DNA of 64,000 nucleotides from Flagellimonas alvinocaridis (lineage in GTDB: Bacteria > Bacteroidota > Bacteroidia > Flavobacteriales > Flavobacteriaceae), in assembly GCF_004916895.1 (NCBI RefSeq), contig NZ_SNTZ01000001.1, positions 714,263 through 778,262 on the forward strand, in the 5' to 3' direction. Below, piece by piece: positions 8,880 to 18,081 of the stretch (positions within the stretch are counted from its first letter, which is position 1; each line of letters begins with the position of its first letter). Below the pieces are notes generated by a model. That model did not search any database. It worked only from the letters and a program-made list of their open reading frames with translations, and was not told the DNA's origin. Made by a program: the position numbers and the translations under genes.

Positions 8880-9283
8880 CTACCCAACCCCGGTTTTTTG
8901 CGTTGGGACTTCTTTTCCGCCGCCTGTTTTTTGGATTTTAACCGTTTTTCCACGGAAGATCGAGTGGGTTTGGTGGGTTTCCGTTTTTTGGGAACGGTCA
9001 AGGCATTTTTCAGCAGGTCAAAAAAGCGCTTCACCACTAGGTCACGGTTCTTGTGCTGGCTTCGGGACTCGTCGCAGTTCAATTGTAAGACCCCATCCTT
9101 GGTGAGTCTGGATTTCAACTTAAGCAGTAAGCGTTCCTTTTCCACCGTGGACAATCCTTGGGATGCGGCCACATCAAAGGCCAGTTCCACTTTAGTGGAA
9201 ACCTTGTTCACATGCTGCCCGCCCGCGCCGCTACTTCGGACGGCTTTAAACTGTAGTTCGCTATGGATTTGTTTTTTGTCCAC
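8876..9283 (-). CDS. arfB: Peptidyl-tRNA hydrolase ArfB (YaeJ), ribosome rescue factor
   Basis: 135 residues with the catalytic GGQ at 21-23 in SSGAGGQHVNKVSTKVEL and a lysine/arginine-rich C-terminal tail (about 100-135) that in this family enters the empty mRNA channel of stalled ribosomes. The single RF-1-like domain and length match ArfB rather than a true release factor. It releases peptides from non-stop ribosomes. It overlaps the ABC ATPase gene by 23 bp on the same strand, so the pair is probably translated from one message. Confidence 0.93.
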   Translation of the reverse strand: MDKKQIHSELQFKAVRSSGAGGQHVNKVSTKVELAFDVAASQGLSTVEKERLLLKLKSRLTKDGVLQLNCDESRSQHKNRDLVVKRFFDLLKNALTVPKKRKPTKPTRSSVEKRLKSKKQAAEKKSQRKKPGLGS

Positions 9284-10256
9284 CTTGGAGACGCCTGTTT
9301 ATGGTCCCCAAAGATACATTAAGGAAAACGGTATCGCCCACCTTCAGTTTTTTGGGCGTGTTGAAATAGAGCATGGGCCCATCTTCCACCTGCCCCTCGT
9401 TGAGGTAATGACTTCCTTTAAAAAAGGAATGGGTCACCTCCACCTTCAATCCCGAAGTGGTGGACACCTTGAACTCATCGGGGTATACCAACACCGATTT
9501 ATCGATTTGCGAGTACGATTTCAGCAATTTTATGGGCAGCTCGTTCACCTCGCCAAAAAGGCTGGCCGTATAGTAGTTGGGCGGGTTCCGGTACAGTTTT
9601 TTGGTCTTTTGGTTGGCAATGATGCGCCCTTTTTCCAAAATCAGGGTCCGCTCTGCAAACGGAAGTACATCACTGGGGTCGTGGCTGGCGGTGAGTACGG
9701 TTATTCCCTTTTTCTTGAGATGGGCAAAAAGGTTCCTGCGAAGGGAGTTCCGTTTAAAGTTGTCTATGTGCCCAAAAGGTTCGTCCAACAAGAGGATTTC
9801 GGGCTCTTGGGCCAGTACCCGGGCCAGGGCCACCCGTTGTTGTTGTCCGCCACTCAGGTTTTTCACCTTGGTCTTGGCATAGGCCTCCAGTTCTATCAAG
9901 GCCAACAGTTCCGCGATGCGCTCTTGGTGGGTTTCCCGCTCAAAGACCGAAAGATATTGCCCAATGTTCTCTTCCACCGTGGTGAAGGGCATCAGGTCGA
10001 AATCTTGGGAGAGGTATTTCATGTACGGTTCGCCCGGCACCAGATTAAAATTGGGCCCCAAGGCCTGCCTGTCGCCCCAAAAAATGGAGCCGTCCTCTAC
10101 ATGCAAAAACCCATAAATGATTTTTAGGAGGGTGCTTTTTCCCGAACCACTTTCGCCCATCAGGGCCACGTGTTCGCCGGGGTGAACTTCAAAGGCCACA
10201 TCTTCCAAAATGACCTTGGATTTGTATTGAAATGATGGAATCTGAACGTTGAGCAT
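9261..10256 (-). CDS. ABC transporter ATP-binding protein with C-terminal TOBE-like domain
   Basis: 331 residues. Walker A GESGSGKST at 34-42, signature LSGGQ at 134-138, Walker B LLLDEP at 155-160. After the ATPase core (about 1-215) there is a 110-residue extension with beta-strand-rich sequence (KVEVTHSFFKGSHYL, VFLNVSLG) resembling TOBE domains of PotA/FbpC/ModC-type importers. No permease or binding-protein gene is near, so it is an orphan ATPase here; an importer partner elsewhere in the genome is the simplest idea. Its last 23 bp overlap arfB. Confidence 0.88.
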   Translation of the reverse strand: MLNVQIPSFQYKSKVILEDVAFEVHPGEHVALMGESGSGKSTLLKIIYGFLHVEDGSIFWGDRQALGPNFNLVPGEPYMKYLSQDFDLMPFTTVEENIGQYLSVFERETHQERIAELLALIELEAYAKTKVKNLSGGQQQRVALARVLAQEPEILLLDEPFGHIDNFKRNSLRRNLFAHLKKKGITVLTASHDPSDVLPFAERTLILEKGRIIANQKTKKLYRNPPNYYTASLFGEVNELPIKLLKSYSQIDKSVLVYPDEFKVSTTSGLKVEVTHSFFKGSHYLNEGQVEDGPMLYFNTPKKLKVGDTVFLNVSLGTINRRLQGGQKTNP

Positions 10257-10284
10257 ATAAAATTTTAGAATCTACAGCGATTCC

Positions 10285-12438
10285 TTAGTCCTTAAACTCC
10301 TTGAGCACCGCTTGGTTGGGAAGCTGGTCGTATCCCATGTTGTAAAAGGTGAACCCAAAGATGTCCGCATATTGTTCTATGGTCTTGCTTACCGGGGTGC
10401 CGGCCCCGTGCCCTGCATTGGTCTCAATGCGTATCAGGGTCGGGTTGGTCCCGATCTGTTTTTCCTGCAATTCTGCCGCAAACTTGAAACTATGGGCAGG
10501 CACCACACGGTCGTCATGATCTCCCGTGGTGATCAAGGTGGCCGGATATTCGGTGCCTTCCTTTACGTTGTGCACGGGCGAATACCCTTTTAGGTAATTG
10601 AACATTTCTTCATTGTCCTCCGAAGTGCCATAATCGTAGGCCCAGCCCGCGCCGGCGGTAAAGGTGTGGTAGCGGAGCATGTCCAAGACCCCAACGGCCG
10701 GAAGCGCCACTTGCATCAAATCGGGTCTCTGGGTCATGGTGGCCCCTACCAAAAGTCCGCCATTGGACCCCCCACGAACGGCCAAATATTCCTTGGAGGT
10801 ATATTGGTTGTCGATGAGGTATTCGGCTGCGGCGATAAAATCGTCAAACACATTCTGCTTTTGGAGCTTGGTGCCCGCAATGTGCCATTCCTTGCCATAT
10901 TCGCCACCCCCTCTGAGGTTGGGCACGGCATATATGCCACCTTGTTCCATCCAAACAGCATTTACAATGCTGAAAGCGGGTGTCAGGCTAATGTTGAACC
11001 CTCCATACCCATACAGGATGGTGGGGTTTTTACCGTTGCGCTCCAATCCTTTTTTATAGGTGATGATCATGGGAACCTTGGTGCCGTCCTTGGAGGTATA
11101 GAACACTTGCTCGGATTCGTAGTCTTCCGGGTTGAAATCGATTTGTGGTTTCCAATACTGCTCGTATTCCCCGGTTTCCACGTTGAATTTATAAGATGAG
11201 CCGGGCGTGTTGTAGTTGGTGAAGGAAAAATAGAACTCTTTTTCCTCCTTTTTACCCCCAAAGCCACTGGCGCTTCCCACACCAGGAAGGTTCACCTCCC
11301 TGATTAGTTTGCCTTGATAATCGTACTGGAATACTTTGGAAATGGCATCCACCATATATTCGGCAAAAAAGTAACCGCCTCCGGTGCCTACCGTGAGTAC
11401 GTTTTCCGTTTCTGGGATCAAATCCGTCCAATGTTCCGGAGTGGGGTTGGAGGCATCGGCCACCACCACTTTTTTATTGGGGGCGTTCCGGTTGGTGACC
11501 AAAAATAGTTTGGAACCTTCGTTGTCGATGACAGAGGTATCGGAATCGGTATCGTCCAGAATGGTGACCAATTTTGCATTGGGGTCCGTGAGGTCCAAAA
11601 GGAACAATTTGTTCCCCGATGTGGAAACGGCTGCGGAGATAAACAGGTATTTTTCGTCTTCGGAAACATACCCGCCCACATAGCGATGTTTTTCCTCAGC
11701 AGTGCCACCAAAGATAATCTTGTCCTCGGATTGGGGCGTGCCCAATGCATGGTAGTATAGTTTGTGCTGATCGGTCTTTGCCGAAAGCTCGCTACCATCT
11801 GGCTTGTCGTAGCTGGAATAGAAGAAACCTTCGTTCCCCTTCCATGAAAGGCCACTGAACTTGATATCGACCAAGGTGTCTTCCACGACCTCGCGCGATT
11901 CGGCATCAATGACAATGCCCTTGCGCCAATCGCTGCCCCCTTCGGAAATAAGATAGGCAGCTTTGGAGCCATCCTTGGTGAAGCTCAGCCCCATCAAGGA
12001 GGTAGTTCCATCTTCCGAAAAGGTATTGGGGTCCAGGAACACTTCCTCTGGGCCATCACCCTTTTTTCTGTAGACCACATATTGGTTTTGCAGTCCGTTG
12101 TTTTTATAGAAATAGGTATATACCCCTTCTTTGAAGGGGGAGCCCACTTTTTCGTAGTTCCAGAGTTTTTCCAGACGTTTTTTAAGGTCTTTGCGGAACG
12201 GAATCTTGTCCAAATATCCAAAAGTGGAGGCATTTTGTTGTTTTACCCAAGCCTCGGTTTCTGGGCTTCGGTCGTCCTCCAACCAGCGGTAAGGGTCTTT
12301 GACCTCGGTTCCGAAATACGTATCTACGGTATCGACTTTTTGAGTGGTGGGGTAGTTCACAGCGATGGGTTCTTTTTTGGGAGTGGTCTGGCAGGCAGCG
12401 CATAAAACCACAACAGCTAGGAGATTTTGGTTTCGCAT
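10285..12438 (-). CDS. Prolyl oligopeptidase family serine peptidase (S9A), probable lipoprotein
   Basis: 717 residues from ATG 12438 ([10 protein letters not shown]...), preferred over ATG 12468 because it gives a short signal peptide ending in a lipobox-like CAAC. An N-terminal beta-propeller (about 65-430) precedes the alpha/beta hydrolase domain. The triad is readable: Ser558 in GGSNGG, Asp643 in GDHDDRVVP and His677 in NAGHGAG. The enzyme cleaves short peptides after proline; secretion to the periplasm or outer membrane suggests a nutrient-peptide role. The lipobox has Cys at -3, which is unusual, so lipidation is less certain than export. Confidence 0.92.
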   Translation of the reverse strand: MRNQNLLAVVVLCAACQTTPKKEPIAVNYPTTQKVDTVDTYFGTEVKDPYRWLEDDRSPETEAWVKQQNASTFGYLDKIPFRKDLKKRLEKLWNYEKVGSPFKEGVYTYFYKNNGLQNQYVVYRKKGDGPEEVFLDPNTFSEDGTTSLMGLSFTKDGSKAAYLISEGGSDWRKGIVIDAESREVVEDTLVDIKFSGLSWKGNEGFFYSSYDKPDGSELSAKTDQHKLYYHALGTPQSEDKIIFGGTAEEKHRYVGGYVSEDEKYLFISAAVSTSGNKLFLLDLTDPNAKLVTILDDTDSDTSVIDNEGSKLFLVTNRNAPNKKVVVADASNPTPEHWTDLIPETENVLTVGTGGGYFFAEYMVDAISKVFQYDYQGKLIREVNLPGVGSASGFGGKKEEKEFYFSFTNYNTPGSSYKFNVETGEYEQYWKPQIDFNPEDYESEQVFYTSKDGTKVPMIITYKKGLERNGKNPTILYGYGGFNISLTPAFSIVNAVWMEQGGIYAVPNLRGGGEYGKEWHIAGTKLQKQNVFDDFIAAAEYLIDNQYTSKEYLAVRGGSNGGLLVGATMTQRPDLMQVALPAVGVLDMLRYHTFTAGAGWAYDYGTSEDNEEMFNYLKGYSPVHNVKEGTEYPATLITTGDHDDRVVPAHSFKFAAELQEKQIGTNPTLIRIETNAGHGAGTPVSKTIEQYADIFGFTFYNMGYDQLPNQAVLKEFKD

Positions 12439-12521
12439 TTTTTCAGATTGATGCTGATAAAAATACAATGAATATTAACTATTTTCAGCTCATAAAAGAC
12501 ACTTAACACTTTTTAATCACA

Positions 12522-12932
12522 ATGAAGTTCGAAGAGAGGTATGGAAATTTTACAAATAAACAAATAAAGAAAACTTTGTTGTTCGCTATGATACTTATAA
12601 TCGGTTTTATGATTTTGGTCTTAATGGAAGTGCTGGGGCGGAAAGACATGATGCTAAAATATGACCAAGAAGTTGACTTATTGGTAACAAAAGTGAAAAG
12701 AGATAAAGGGGTGTTGACTCTTCAAGACAGTATTGCAATTTCTGGAGCAACTCCTTTAATCAGCCCAATTAAGAAAATGAAAGCCTTTGCGAATTACAAA
12801 GATAATTTCCCACAAAAATATTTTCTAGATCAAATAGTTCCAAAATATCGAATCATCAGAAAAGCAAACAGTGACACCATAACAATATATCATTATGGTG
12901 ACACATTGCTTTTTAAACTACTTTCGGACTAA
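12522..12932 (+). CDS. Hypothetical single-span membrane protein (136 aa)
   Basis: One clear membrane segment at about residues 18-38 (TLLFAMILIIGFMILVLMEV) preceded by lysines, then a soluble domain of about 95 residues ending in ITIYHYGDTLLFKLLSD. Topology suggests a cytoplasmic N-terminus and external C-terminal domain. Base composition is more AT-rich than the flanking housekeeping genes. The last 20 bp overlap the end of asd on the opposite strand. No family recognised. Confidence 0.65.
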   Translation: MKFEERYGNFTNKQIKKTLLFAMILIIGFMILVLMEVLGRKDMMLKYDQEVDLLVTKVKRDKGVLTLQDSIAISGATPLISPIKKMKAFANYKDNFPQKYFLDQIVPKYRIIRKANSDTITIYHYGDTLLFKLLSD

Positions 12933-13911
12933 AGTGCTCTACAACATATTCGGCAATCTGAACAGCATTGGTGGCCGCTCCTTTACGAAGGTTGTCCGCC
13001 ACAATCCACATGTTCAAGGTGTTGGGTTGGGTCTCGTCCCTACGGATACGCCCCACGAAGACATCGTCCTTGCCATGGGCAAACATGGGCATGGGGTAGG
13101 TGTTGGTGTCCGTGTTGTCCTGTACCACAACACCGGGAGTCTCGCTCAATAGTTGTCGCACTTCGGCAAGCTCAAAATCGTTTAGGAACTCAATGTTCAC
13201 CGATTCTGAATGCCCACCAGCGGTTGGGATACGCACTGCGGTGGCCGTAACCGAAAAAGTACGGTCGTCCAATATTTTTTGGGGCTCACGGGCCAATTTC
13301 ATTTCTTCCTTGGTGTAGCCGTTTTCCAAGAACACATCGCAATGGGGCAATGCATTTCGGTTGATGGGGTAGGGATATGCCATGTCACCCTCTATGCCGG
13401 CAGCTTCGTTCTCCATCTGCTGAACGGCTTTTAACCCGGTCCCGGAAACGGATTGGTAGGTAGAGACCACCACACGTTTCATCCCATATTTTTTATGTAG
13501 CGGGTCCAACACCATCACTAATTGAATGGTGGAACAGTTAGGATTGGCTATGATTTTATCTTCTGCGGTTAAAGTATCGGCATTGATTTCAGGCACCACC
13601 AATTTTTTGGTGGGGTCCATTCGCCAAGCGGAAGAGTTATCAATGACGGTGGTACCAACTTCGGCAAATTTGGGAGCCCACTCCAAAGAAGTGTCCCCAC
13701 CTGCGGAGAAGATGGCAATATCGGGTTGGGCGGCAACGGCATCGGCAAGCCCGATAACGGTATGCTCCTCCCCCTTATACGTCAACGTTTTGCCTACGGA
13801 GCGCTCCGAGGCCACCAACAACAATTCTGAAATGGGGAAATCGCGTTCCGCCAAAACTTGCAACATCACTTCGCCAACCATTCCTGTGGCACCTACAACT
13901 GCTACTTTCAT
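12913..13911 (-). CDS. asd: Aspartate-semialdehyde dehydrogenase
   Basis: 332 residues. The NADP-binding glycine motif GATGMVG is at 7-13 and the catalytic cysteine is Cys126 in NPNCSTIQ; GGHSESVN later holds the conserved histidine. It reduces aspartyl phosphate to aspartate semialdehyde, the branch point for lysine/diaminopimelate, threonine and methionine. A well-formed flavobacterial promoter lies just upstream. Length is normal and no defects are seen. It stands as a single gene between a convergent small gene and mscL. Confidence 0.97.
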   Translation of the reverse strand: MKVAVVGATGMVGEVMLQVLAERDFPISELLLVASERSVGKTLTYKGEEHTVIGLADAVAAQPDIAIFSAGGDTSLEWAPKFAEVGTTVIDNSSAWRMDPTKKLVVPEINADTLTAEDKIIANPNCSTIQLVMVLDPLHKKYGMKRVVVSTYQSVSGTGLKAVQQMENEAAGIEGDMAYPYPINRNALPHCDVFLENGYTKEEMKLAREPQKILDDRTFSVTATAVRIPTAGGHSESVNIEFLNDFELAEVRQLLSETPGVVVQDNTDTNTYPMPMFAHGKDDVFVGRIRRDETQPNTLNMWIVADNLRKGAATNAVQIAEYVVEHFSPKVV

Positions 13912-13931
13912 GCTTACTTAAATTTGAACCG

Positions 13932-13961
13932 CAAAGGTACGCCAGTTAGCGATCTAAACAA
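13932..13961 (-). promoter_or_regulatory. Promoter of asd (TTG-N19-TAnnTTTG)
   Basis: On the minus strand TTG (13959-13961) is followed after 19 nt by TACCTTTG (13932-13939), a full match to the Bacteroidota -33/-7 pattern. Predicted start of transcription is near 13925, leaving a leader of about 15 nt before ATG 13911. Confidence 0.7.
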
Positions 13962-14011
13962 GTATCCCAAAGAAGAATAATCAAAAAATAACAAAAAGTT
14001 ATAAATAAAAC

Positions 14012-14046
14012 AACCATCAACCTGCTTGCGGGGCAAATTGATGGTT
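14012..14046 (-). terminator. Candidate terminator downstream of mscL
   Basis: A perfect 9-bp stem AACCATCAA / TTGATGGTT with a 17-nt loop. On the minus strand it is followed by TGTTTTATTT, which fits termination of the mscL transcript; on the plus strand it is followed by a shorter T run. Lies in the 340-bp gap between asd and mscL. Confidence 0.5.
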
Positions 14047-14146
14047 TTTAAAGGGTTAATTGTGATGTAGCGGGGATGCTGAAAAATTCAGCACCAACGA
14101 TGTTTGTTTTCTAATTGTCCGTAATCAATCATACAAATAAAAAAAT

Positions 14147-14222
14147 TGTCAGGTCGAGCGCAGTCGAGACCTTATCTTAAGACAATGTACCCGTTAACTT
14201 CTCGACTGCGCTCGAGGTGACA
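14147..14222. repeat. REP-like long inverted repeat
   Basis: Two 23-nt arms (14147-14169 and 14200-14222) pair with 21 of 23 positions around a 30-nt loop. Each arm carries the GTCA...TCGAG(C)G...TCGAGA pattern seen again around the GIY-YIG gene at 25.8 kb. The stem is GC-rich compared with the surrounding AT-rich gap. It holds no ORF. It may be a REPIN-type element or a strong bidirectional RNA stem. Confidence 0.75.
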
Positions 14223-14251
14223 TTGCCTTACAATTGATAACGGATATTCAA

Positions 14252-14659
14252 TTATTTCTTCAACAAATCCCGGATTTCGGCCAACAACTCTTCTTGGGTC
14301 GGGCCTTTTGGAGCTTCTGGTGCAGGCTCTTTTTTCTTTTTCATCTTGTTCACACCCTTCACGATCATGAACATTACGAAGGCAACAATCAAGAAGTCGA
14401 TGACGTTGGTGAGGAATGCACCGTATAGGACCGCAATTTCCCCTACGGTTTCCCCTGCGTCGTTGACAGTTCCTTCTGTAATCACGTATTTCAAATCGTT
14501 GAAATCTGAATTGAACAATAGCCCGATCAATGGTGAAACAATGCCCCCGGTAAAGGAGGATACTACTTTGTTGAACGCTGCGCCCATTACGAAACCTACG
14601 GCAATATCCACTAGGTTTCCTTTCATGGCGAAGTCCTTAAACTCTTTTAAAAATCCCAT
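14252..14659 (-). CDS. mscL: Large-conductance mechanosensitive channel
   Basis: 135 residues beginning MGFLKEFKDFAMKGNLVDIA, the typical MscL N-terminal amphipathic helix, followed by TM1 (about 15-43, with AAFNKVV), a periplasmic loop, TM2 (about 78-103, VIDFLIVAFVMFMIVKG) and a charged cytoplasmic bundle rich in lysine, ending in QEELLAEIRDLLKK. Forms a homopentameric inner-membrane valve that opens under hypo-osmotic shock. Single gene followed by a candidate terminator and a REP-like element. Confidence 0.97.
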   Translation of the reverse strand: MGFLKEFKDFAMKGNLVDIAVGFVMGAAFNKVVSSFTGGIVSPLIGLLFNSDFNDLKYVITEGTVNDAGETVGEIAVLYGAFLTNVIDFLIVAFVMFMIVKGVNKMKKKKEPAPEAPKGPTQEELLAEIRDLLKK

Positions 14660-14734
14660 GTTATAGTTAAGTATTGGTTAATCAAGAAACAAAATAATCA
14701 AAAAACAGGTAGATTCGGCAAATATTCGGAAAAA

Positions 14735-15844
14735 TCAATCTTCCACGATTAACCGTTTTACCCGTTGCGATAGGGCCGTTAAGATTTCGTAGGAGATGGT
14801 CTTGGCCCCAGAGGCAAATTCCTCTGCCGATTTTTGTGGTCCAAAAACCAGAACTTCATCGCCTTCCCTACAATCTATATCCGTAACATCTACCATAATC
14901 ATATCCATACACACATTGCCGATAATCGGTGCCTTTTTTCCATGAATCAGAACGTGGGCCTTTCCATTGCCATAGGGACGACCGATACCATCTGCATGGC
15001 CCAAGGGGAGTGTGGCGGTTTTTCGGTAACCATCGGATTTAAATGCCCGGTTGTAGCCCACCGTTTCGTTGGGTTCTATCTGATGTATTTGTGAAATGAT
15101 GGTCTTTAAGGTGGCCACCGGTCTTAATTGGGCATCAACCTCCTTATGGTTTCCATAGCCATACAGACCGATACCGCTGCGGACCATTTCAAATTGGGCG
15201 TCGGGATAATTTAGGATGCCCGAAGTATTGAGCATATGTCTTATGGGCCTATATCCCAATTTTTGGCTGAGTGCTTCAGCAATTTTTTTGAAGGTGTTGA
15301 CTTGGTTCTCACTAAAACCTCTTTCGTTTGGGTCTTCCGAAGCGGCCAAATGTGAAAACAGGGAGATTATTTTTACCTCTGGCACATCTACCACTTGTTC
15401 AAAAATAAAATCAACATCATTTTCCCAAAAACCCAAGCGGTTGAGTCCCGTATTGAACTTGAGGTGTATGGGGTATTTAACTTGTCCTTTTTTTTTGGCA
15501 GTCTCTATAAACGCTTTGAGGATTTTTGGAGAGTATATATTGGGCTCCAGATGGTGGTCAATAATTTCCTCAAAATTTATGGGAAGAGGATGCAGCACCA
15601 AAATGGGTTTGGTGATTCCGGCTTCCCTCAGCAAGATGCCTTCACGGGCATAGGCTACGGCAAAGTAATCAGCGCCAAGGCTCTGCATTTTTTGCGCAAT
15701 GGCAACCATGTCGCTACCATAGGCAAAGGCTTTTACCACCGCCAGAAATTTGGTGGAAGGAGCTATTTTTGAGCGGAGAAACCTGTAGTTGTGCGCTAAG
15801 GCAGACAGGTTTATTTCCAGAGTGGTTTCCCCGATCTTATTCAT
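14735..15844 (-). CDS. alr: Alanine racemase
   Basis: 369 residues from ATG 15844 (MNKIGETTLEINLSALAHNY), which gives the standard family length; the open frame continues upstream into tdk but that part shows no alr similarity. PLP lysine is Lys38 in AVVKAFAYGSD and the conserved catalytic Tyr lies in VGYNRAF. Makes D-alanine for peptidoglycan. The start overlaps the last 8 bases of tdk, so tdk-alr is an operon. Confidence 0.95.
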   Translation of the reverse strand: MNKIGETTLEINLSALAHNYRFLRSKIAPSTKFLAVVKAFAYGSDMVAIAQKMQSLGADYFAVAYAREGILLREAGITKPILVLHPLPINFEEIIDHHLEPNIYSPKILKAFIETAKKKGQVKYPIHLKFNTGLNRLGFWENDVDFIFEQVVDVPEVKIISLFSHLAASEDPNERGFSENQVNTFKKIAEALSQKLGYRPIRHMLNTSGILNYPDAQFEMVRSGIGLYGYGNHKEVDAQLRPVATLKTIISQIHQIEPNETVGYNRAFKSDGYRKTATLPLGHADGIGRPYGNGKAHVLIHGKKAPIIGNVCMDMIMVDVTDIDCREGDEVLVFGPQKSAEEFASGAKTISYEILTALSQRVKRLIVED

Positions 15845-16481
15845 TGCCATTTTTCTTTTTTGCATCAATCTCTTCAGCCTCCACATCCATTTGATTGATT
15901 TTTTCCCTAAGCATGGCTTTATAAAAAGCAGCACGGCTAAGCGGCTCATATTCTTCGGTCTCGCCCAAAAGCACCAATTTATCATTGCTGGATTTCCGAA
16001 AACTATAATTGGCCAAATTTCCTGTACGTGTACAAACCGCATGTACTTTGGTCACATATTCTGCAGTGGCCATCAATGCGGGCATGGGGCCAAAGGGATT
16101 GCCCTTAAAGTCCATGTCCAATCCAGCAACAACGACGCGAACCCCCCGGTTGGCCAAATCGTTACAGACCGTAACAATTTCATCATCAAAGAATTGGGCT
16201 TCATCAATTCCTACAACATCACAACCATCTGCAAGAATGCGGATATTGGCCGCAGCAGGAACAGGAGTGGAACGGATTTCGTTGGCATCATGTGACACCA
16301 CCATATCTTCGTGATAACGGGTGTCCACAATAGGCTTAAAGATTTCTACTTTTTGCTTGGCAAATTGGGCCCGTTTCAATCGGCGGATGAGTTCTTCGGT
16401 CTTTCCAGAAAACATGGAACCGCAGATGACCTCTATCCATCCGAACTGTTCTTTTGGGTTTACCGTGTTTTCAAGAAACAT
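15837..16481 (-). CDS. tdk: Thymidine kinase
   Basis: 214 residues from ATG 16481 (MFLENTVNPKEQFGWIEVIC). An upstream in-frame ATG at 16538 is rejected because a TAnnTTTG promoter box covers it. P-loop GSMFSGKT is at 21-28, the Walker-B-like DEAQFF segment follows, and the lasso region ends with YEPLSRAAFY. Type II thymidine kinase phosphorylating thymidine for dTTP salvage. Only part of the usual zinc cysteines is visible (the pair near CTRTG is reduced), common in flavobacterial members. Overlaps alr by 8 bp. Confidence 0.94.
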   Translation of the reverse strand: MFLENTVNPKEQFGWIEVICGSMFSGKTEELIRRLKRAQFAKQKVEIFKPIVDTRYHEDMVVSHDANEIRSTPVPAAANIRILADGCDVVGIDEAQFFDDEIVTVCNDLANRGVRVVVAGLDMDFKGNPFGPMPALMATAEYVTKVHAVCTRTGNLANYSFRKSSNDKLVLLGETEEYEPLSRAAFYKAMLREKINQMDVEAEEIDAKKKNGNE

Positions 16482-16535
16482 TAGCGTATTTTTGAACGAA
16501 ATTGTGTCCTTTTTCCGTTGTATTGGGACGAAGCA

Positions 16536-16543
16536 CAAAGCTA
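16536..16543 (-). promoter_or_regulatory. Candidate -7 element of the tdk-alr promoter
   Basis: Minus-strand TAGCTTTG matches TAnnTTTG fully. Predicted transcription start is near 16529, 48 nt ahead of the chosen tdk ATG. No good TTG at the -33 distance was found. Confidence 0.45.
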
Positions 16544-16634
16544 CTAAAAAAATGTGCCGCAGGCCCCAGGTTAAAATTTAACCTTTTGTTCGTAACGGAA
16601 AAGATAAAATGATTATATTTTTATAGTAAAGAAT

Positions 16635-17330
16635 ATGGCTATGATACGGAAACTAAGGGAAGAACTGATAAAATTATCCACCGAGATCATCACTACGAGG
16701 GAAGATCAGGATTTGGTGGTTTTGTATGAAAAGGCAAGGAGTATCTATGAAAGATTGGCGGTGCTCAAGTTTATTGACGAAAAATTGAGCGATGTTGAAG
16801 TTGATGTGTCCAAAAATGTGGTTGCTTCACGATTTGAAAAAGTAGCCAATGCGGTGCTCAGCGGAAATATTGCAGTGCCCGAGAGCAATCCACATGAAGA
16901 GGATATTATGACCCCCGGGATGGAAACCATAAAGGACATGGTATCCGAAATGCCTACGGAAACAGCTCTGGAACAAGTTTTTGCTGAATTTGTTGCCACC
17001 CCGGAGTTCATAAAAAATGACCAGGAGAATGTAACTCCAACTGATAAAAAGATAAAAGCTGATCAAGAGACCAAATCCAAATCTTTAAACGATACATTGG
17101 GCAAGGATATGCAGGTGGGGCTCAATGACAGATTGGCCTTTGTAAAACACCTGTTCAACAATAGCATGGAAGACTACACAAGGGTGCTCTCCCAATTGAA
17201 CACCATTGACAGTGAAGAACGTTCCATTGCTTTTATCAACAACATGGTAAAACCCGAATACAACAATTGGCAAGGCAAGGAAGAATATGAAACCCGTTTG
17301 ATGGCCCTTATCGAACGTAGGTTTGCCTAG
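16635..17330 (+). CDS. Conserved hypothetical protein of Flavobacteriia (231 aa)
   Basis: Soluble, acidic, helix-rich protein. An N-terminal helical part (about 1-60), an apparently disordered middle (about 75-150, rich in T/E/P/K) and a compact C-terminal part (about 155-231) containing NDRLAFVKHLFNNSMEDYTR and ERSIAFINNMVKPEYNNW. The C-terminal block is strongly conserved in character and ends in a WxGKEEYE segment. I do not recognise a function. It lies 41 bp upstream of rsmI on the same strand and may be co-transcribed. Confidence 0.75.
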   Translation: MAMIRKLREELIKLSTEIITTREDQDLVVLYEKARSIYERLAVLKFIDEKLSDVEVDVSKNVVASRFEKVANAVLSGNIAVPESNPHEEDIMTPGMETIKDMVSEMPTETALEQVFAEFVATPEFIKNDQENVTPTDKKIKADQETKSKSLNDTLGKDMQVGLNDRLAFVKHLFNNSMEDYTRVLSQLNTIDSEERSIAFINNMVKPEYNNWQGKEEYETRLMALIERRFA

Positions 17331-17377
17331 TACAGATCTTTTCGTTTACTTTTCCAAACAAGACCGTAACTTTGGAT

Positions 17378-18049
17378 ATGGGAAAATTGTATTTGGTTCC
17401 GACCCCAATAGGGAATCTTGAAGACATCACCCTTAGGGCTATCAAGGTGCTTAAAGAGGTAGATATAATATTGGCTGAGGATACCCGTACCAGCGGAAAA
17501 CTGCTCAAGCATTTTGAAATCCACACGCAGCTTCAGAGTCATCATATGCACAATGAACACAAACAGCTCGATGCCTTGGTGAACAAATTGAAGGGCGAAA
17601 CTACCATTGCCCTTATTTCGGATGCGGGGACCCCAGCTATTTCGGATCCTGGGTTTTTGCTAACCCGTGCTTGCGTGGAAAACCATATTGAAGTGGAATG
17701 TCTGCCCGGGGCAACAGCTTTTGTGCCAGCCTTGGTAAACAGCGGTCTTCCCAACGACCGTTTTGTGTTTGAAGGATTTTTGCCCATCAAAAAGGGGCGC
17801 CAGACCCGAATGCAGCAATTGGCCGAAGAATCTCGCACAATGGTTTTTTATGAATCTCCCCATAAATTAATAAAGACCTTAACGCAGTTTGTGGAGTATT
17901 TTGGAGAGGATAGGCCTGTTTCTGTGTCCAGGGAACTCACCAAACTCTATGAGGAAACTGTTCGGGGAACCCTAAACGAAGTACTTTCTCATTTTACGGA
18001 TAAACCACCAAAAGGAGAATTTGTAGTTGTGGTTGGCGGTAAGAAATAA
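17378..18049 (+). CDS. rsmI: 16S rRNA (cytidine(1402)-2'-O)-methyltransferase RsmI
   Basis: 223 residues from ATG 17378 (MGKLYLVPTPIGNLEDITLR); the upstream TTG at 17372 is not needed. PTPIGN near the start, AEDTRTSGKLL, and SDAGTPAISDPG (about 84-95) are RsmI hallmarks of the tetrapyrrole methylase fold that binds SAM; the YESPHK motif follows. Methylates the ribose of C1402 in the decoding centre. Length is on the short side but includes the full methylase domain. Confidence 0.95.
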   Translation: MGKLYLVPTPIGNLEDITLRAIKVLKEVDIILAEDTRTSGKLLKHFEIHTQLQSHHMHNEHKQLDALVNKLKGETTIALISDAGTPAISDPGFLLTRACVENHIEVECLPGATAFVPALVNSGLPNDRFVFEGFLPIKKGRQTRMQQLAEESRTMVFYESPHKLIKTLTQFVEYFGEDRPVSVSRELTKLYEETVRGTLNEVLSHFTDKPPKGEFVVVVGGKK

Positions 18050-18081
18050 AGACTATATTTATTTCTCAAATTCCAAAGGCA

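Noticed and set aside
8898..10127. Long plus-strand ORF of 409 codons
   Set aside because: It is the antisense shadow of arfB and the ABC ATPase, both of which have full sets of motifs.
13912..14251. Riboswitch or small gene in the asd-mscL gap
   Set aside because: Only a promoter, a terminator-like hairpin and a REP-like inverted repeat are seen; no ORF and no known riboswitch core.
15850..16042. N-terminal extension of the alanine racemase frame
   Set aside because: It lies inside tdk and has no alr similarity; the family begins at MNKIGETTLEI.
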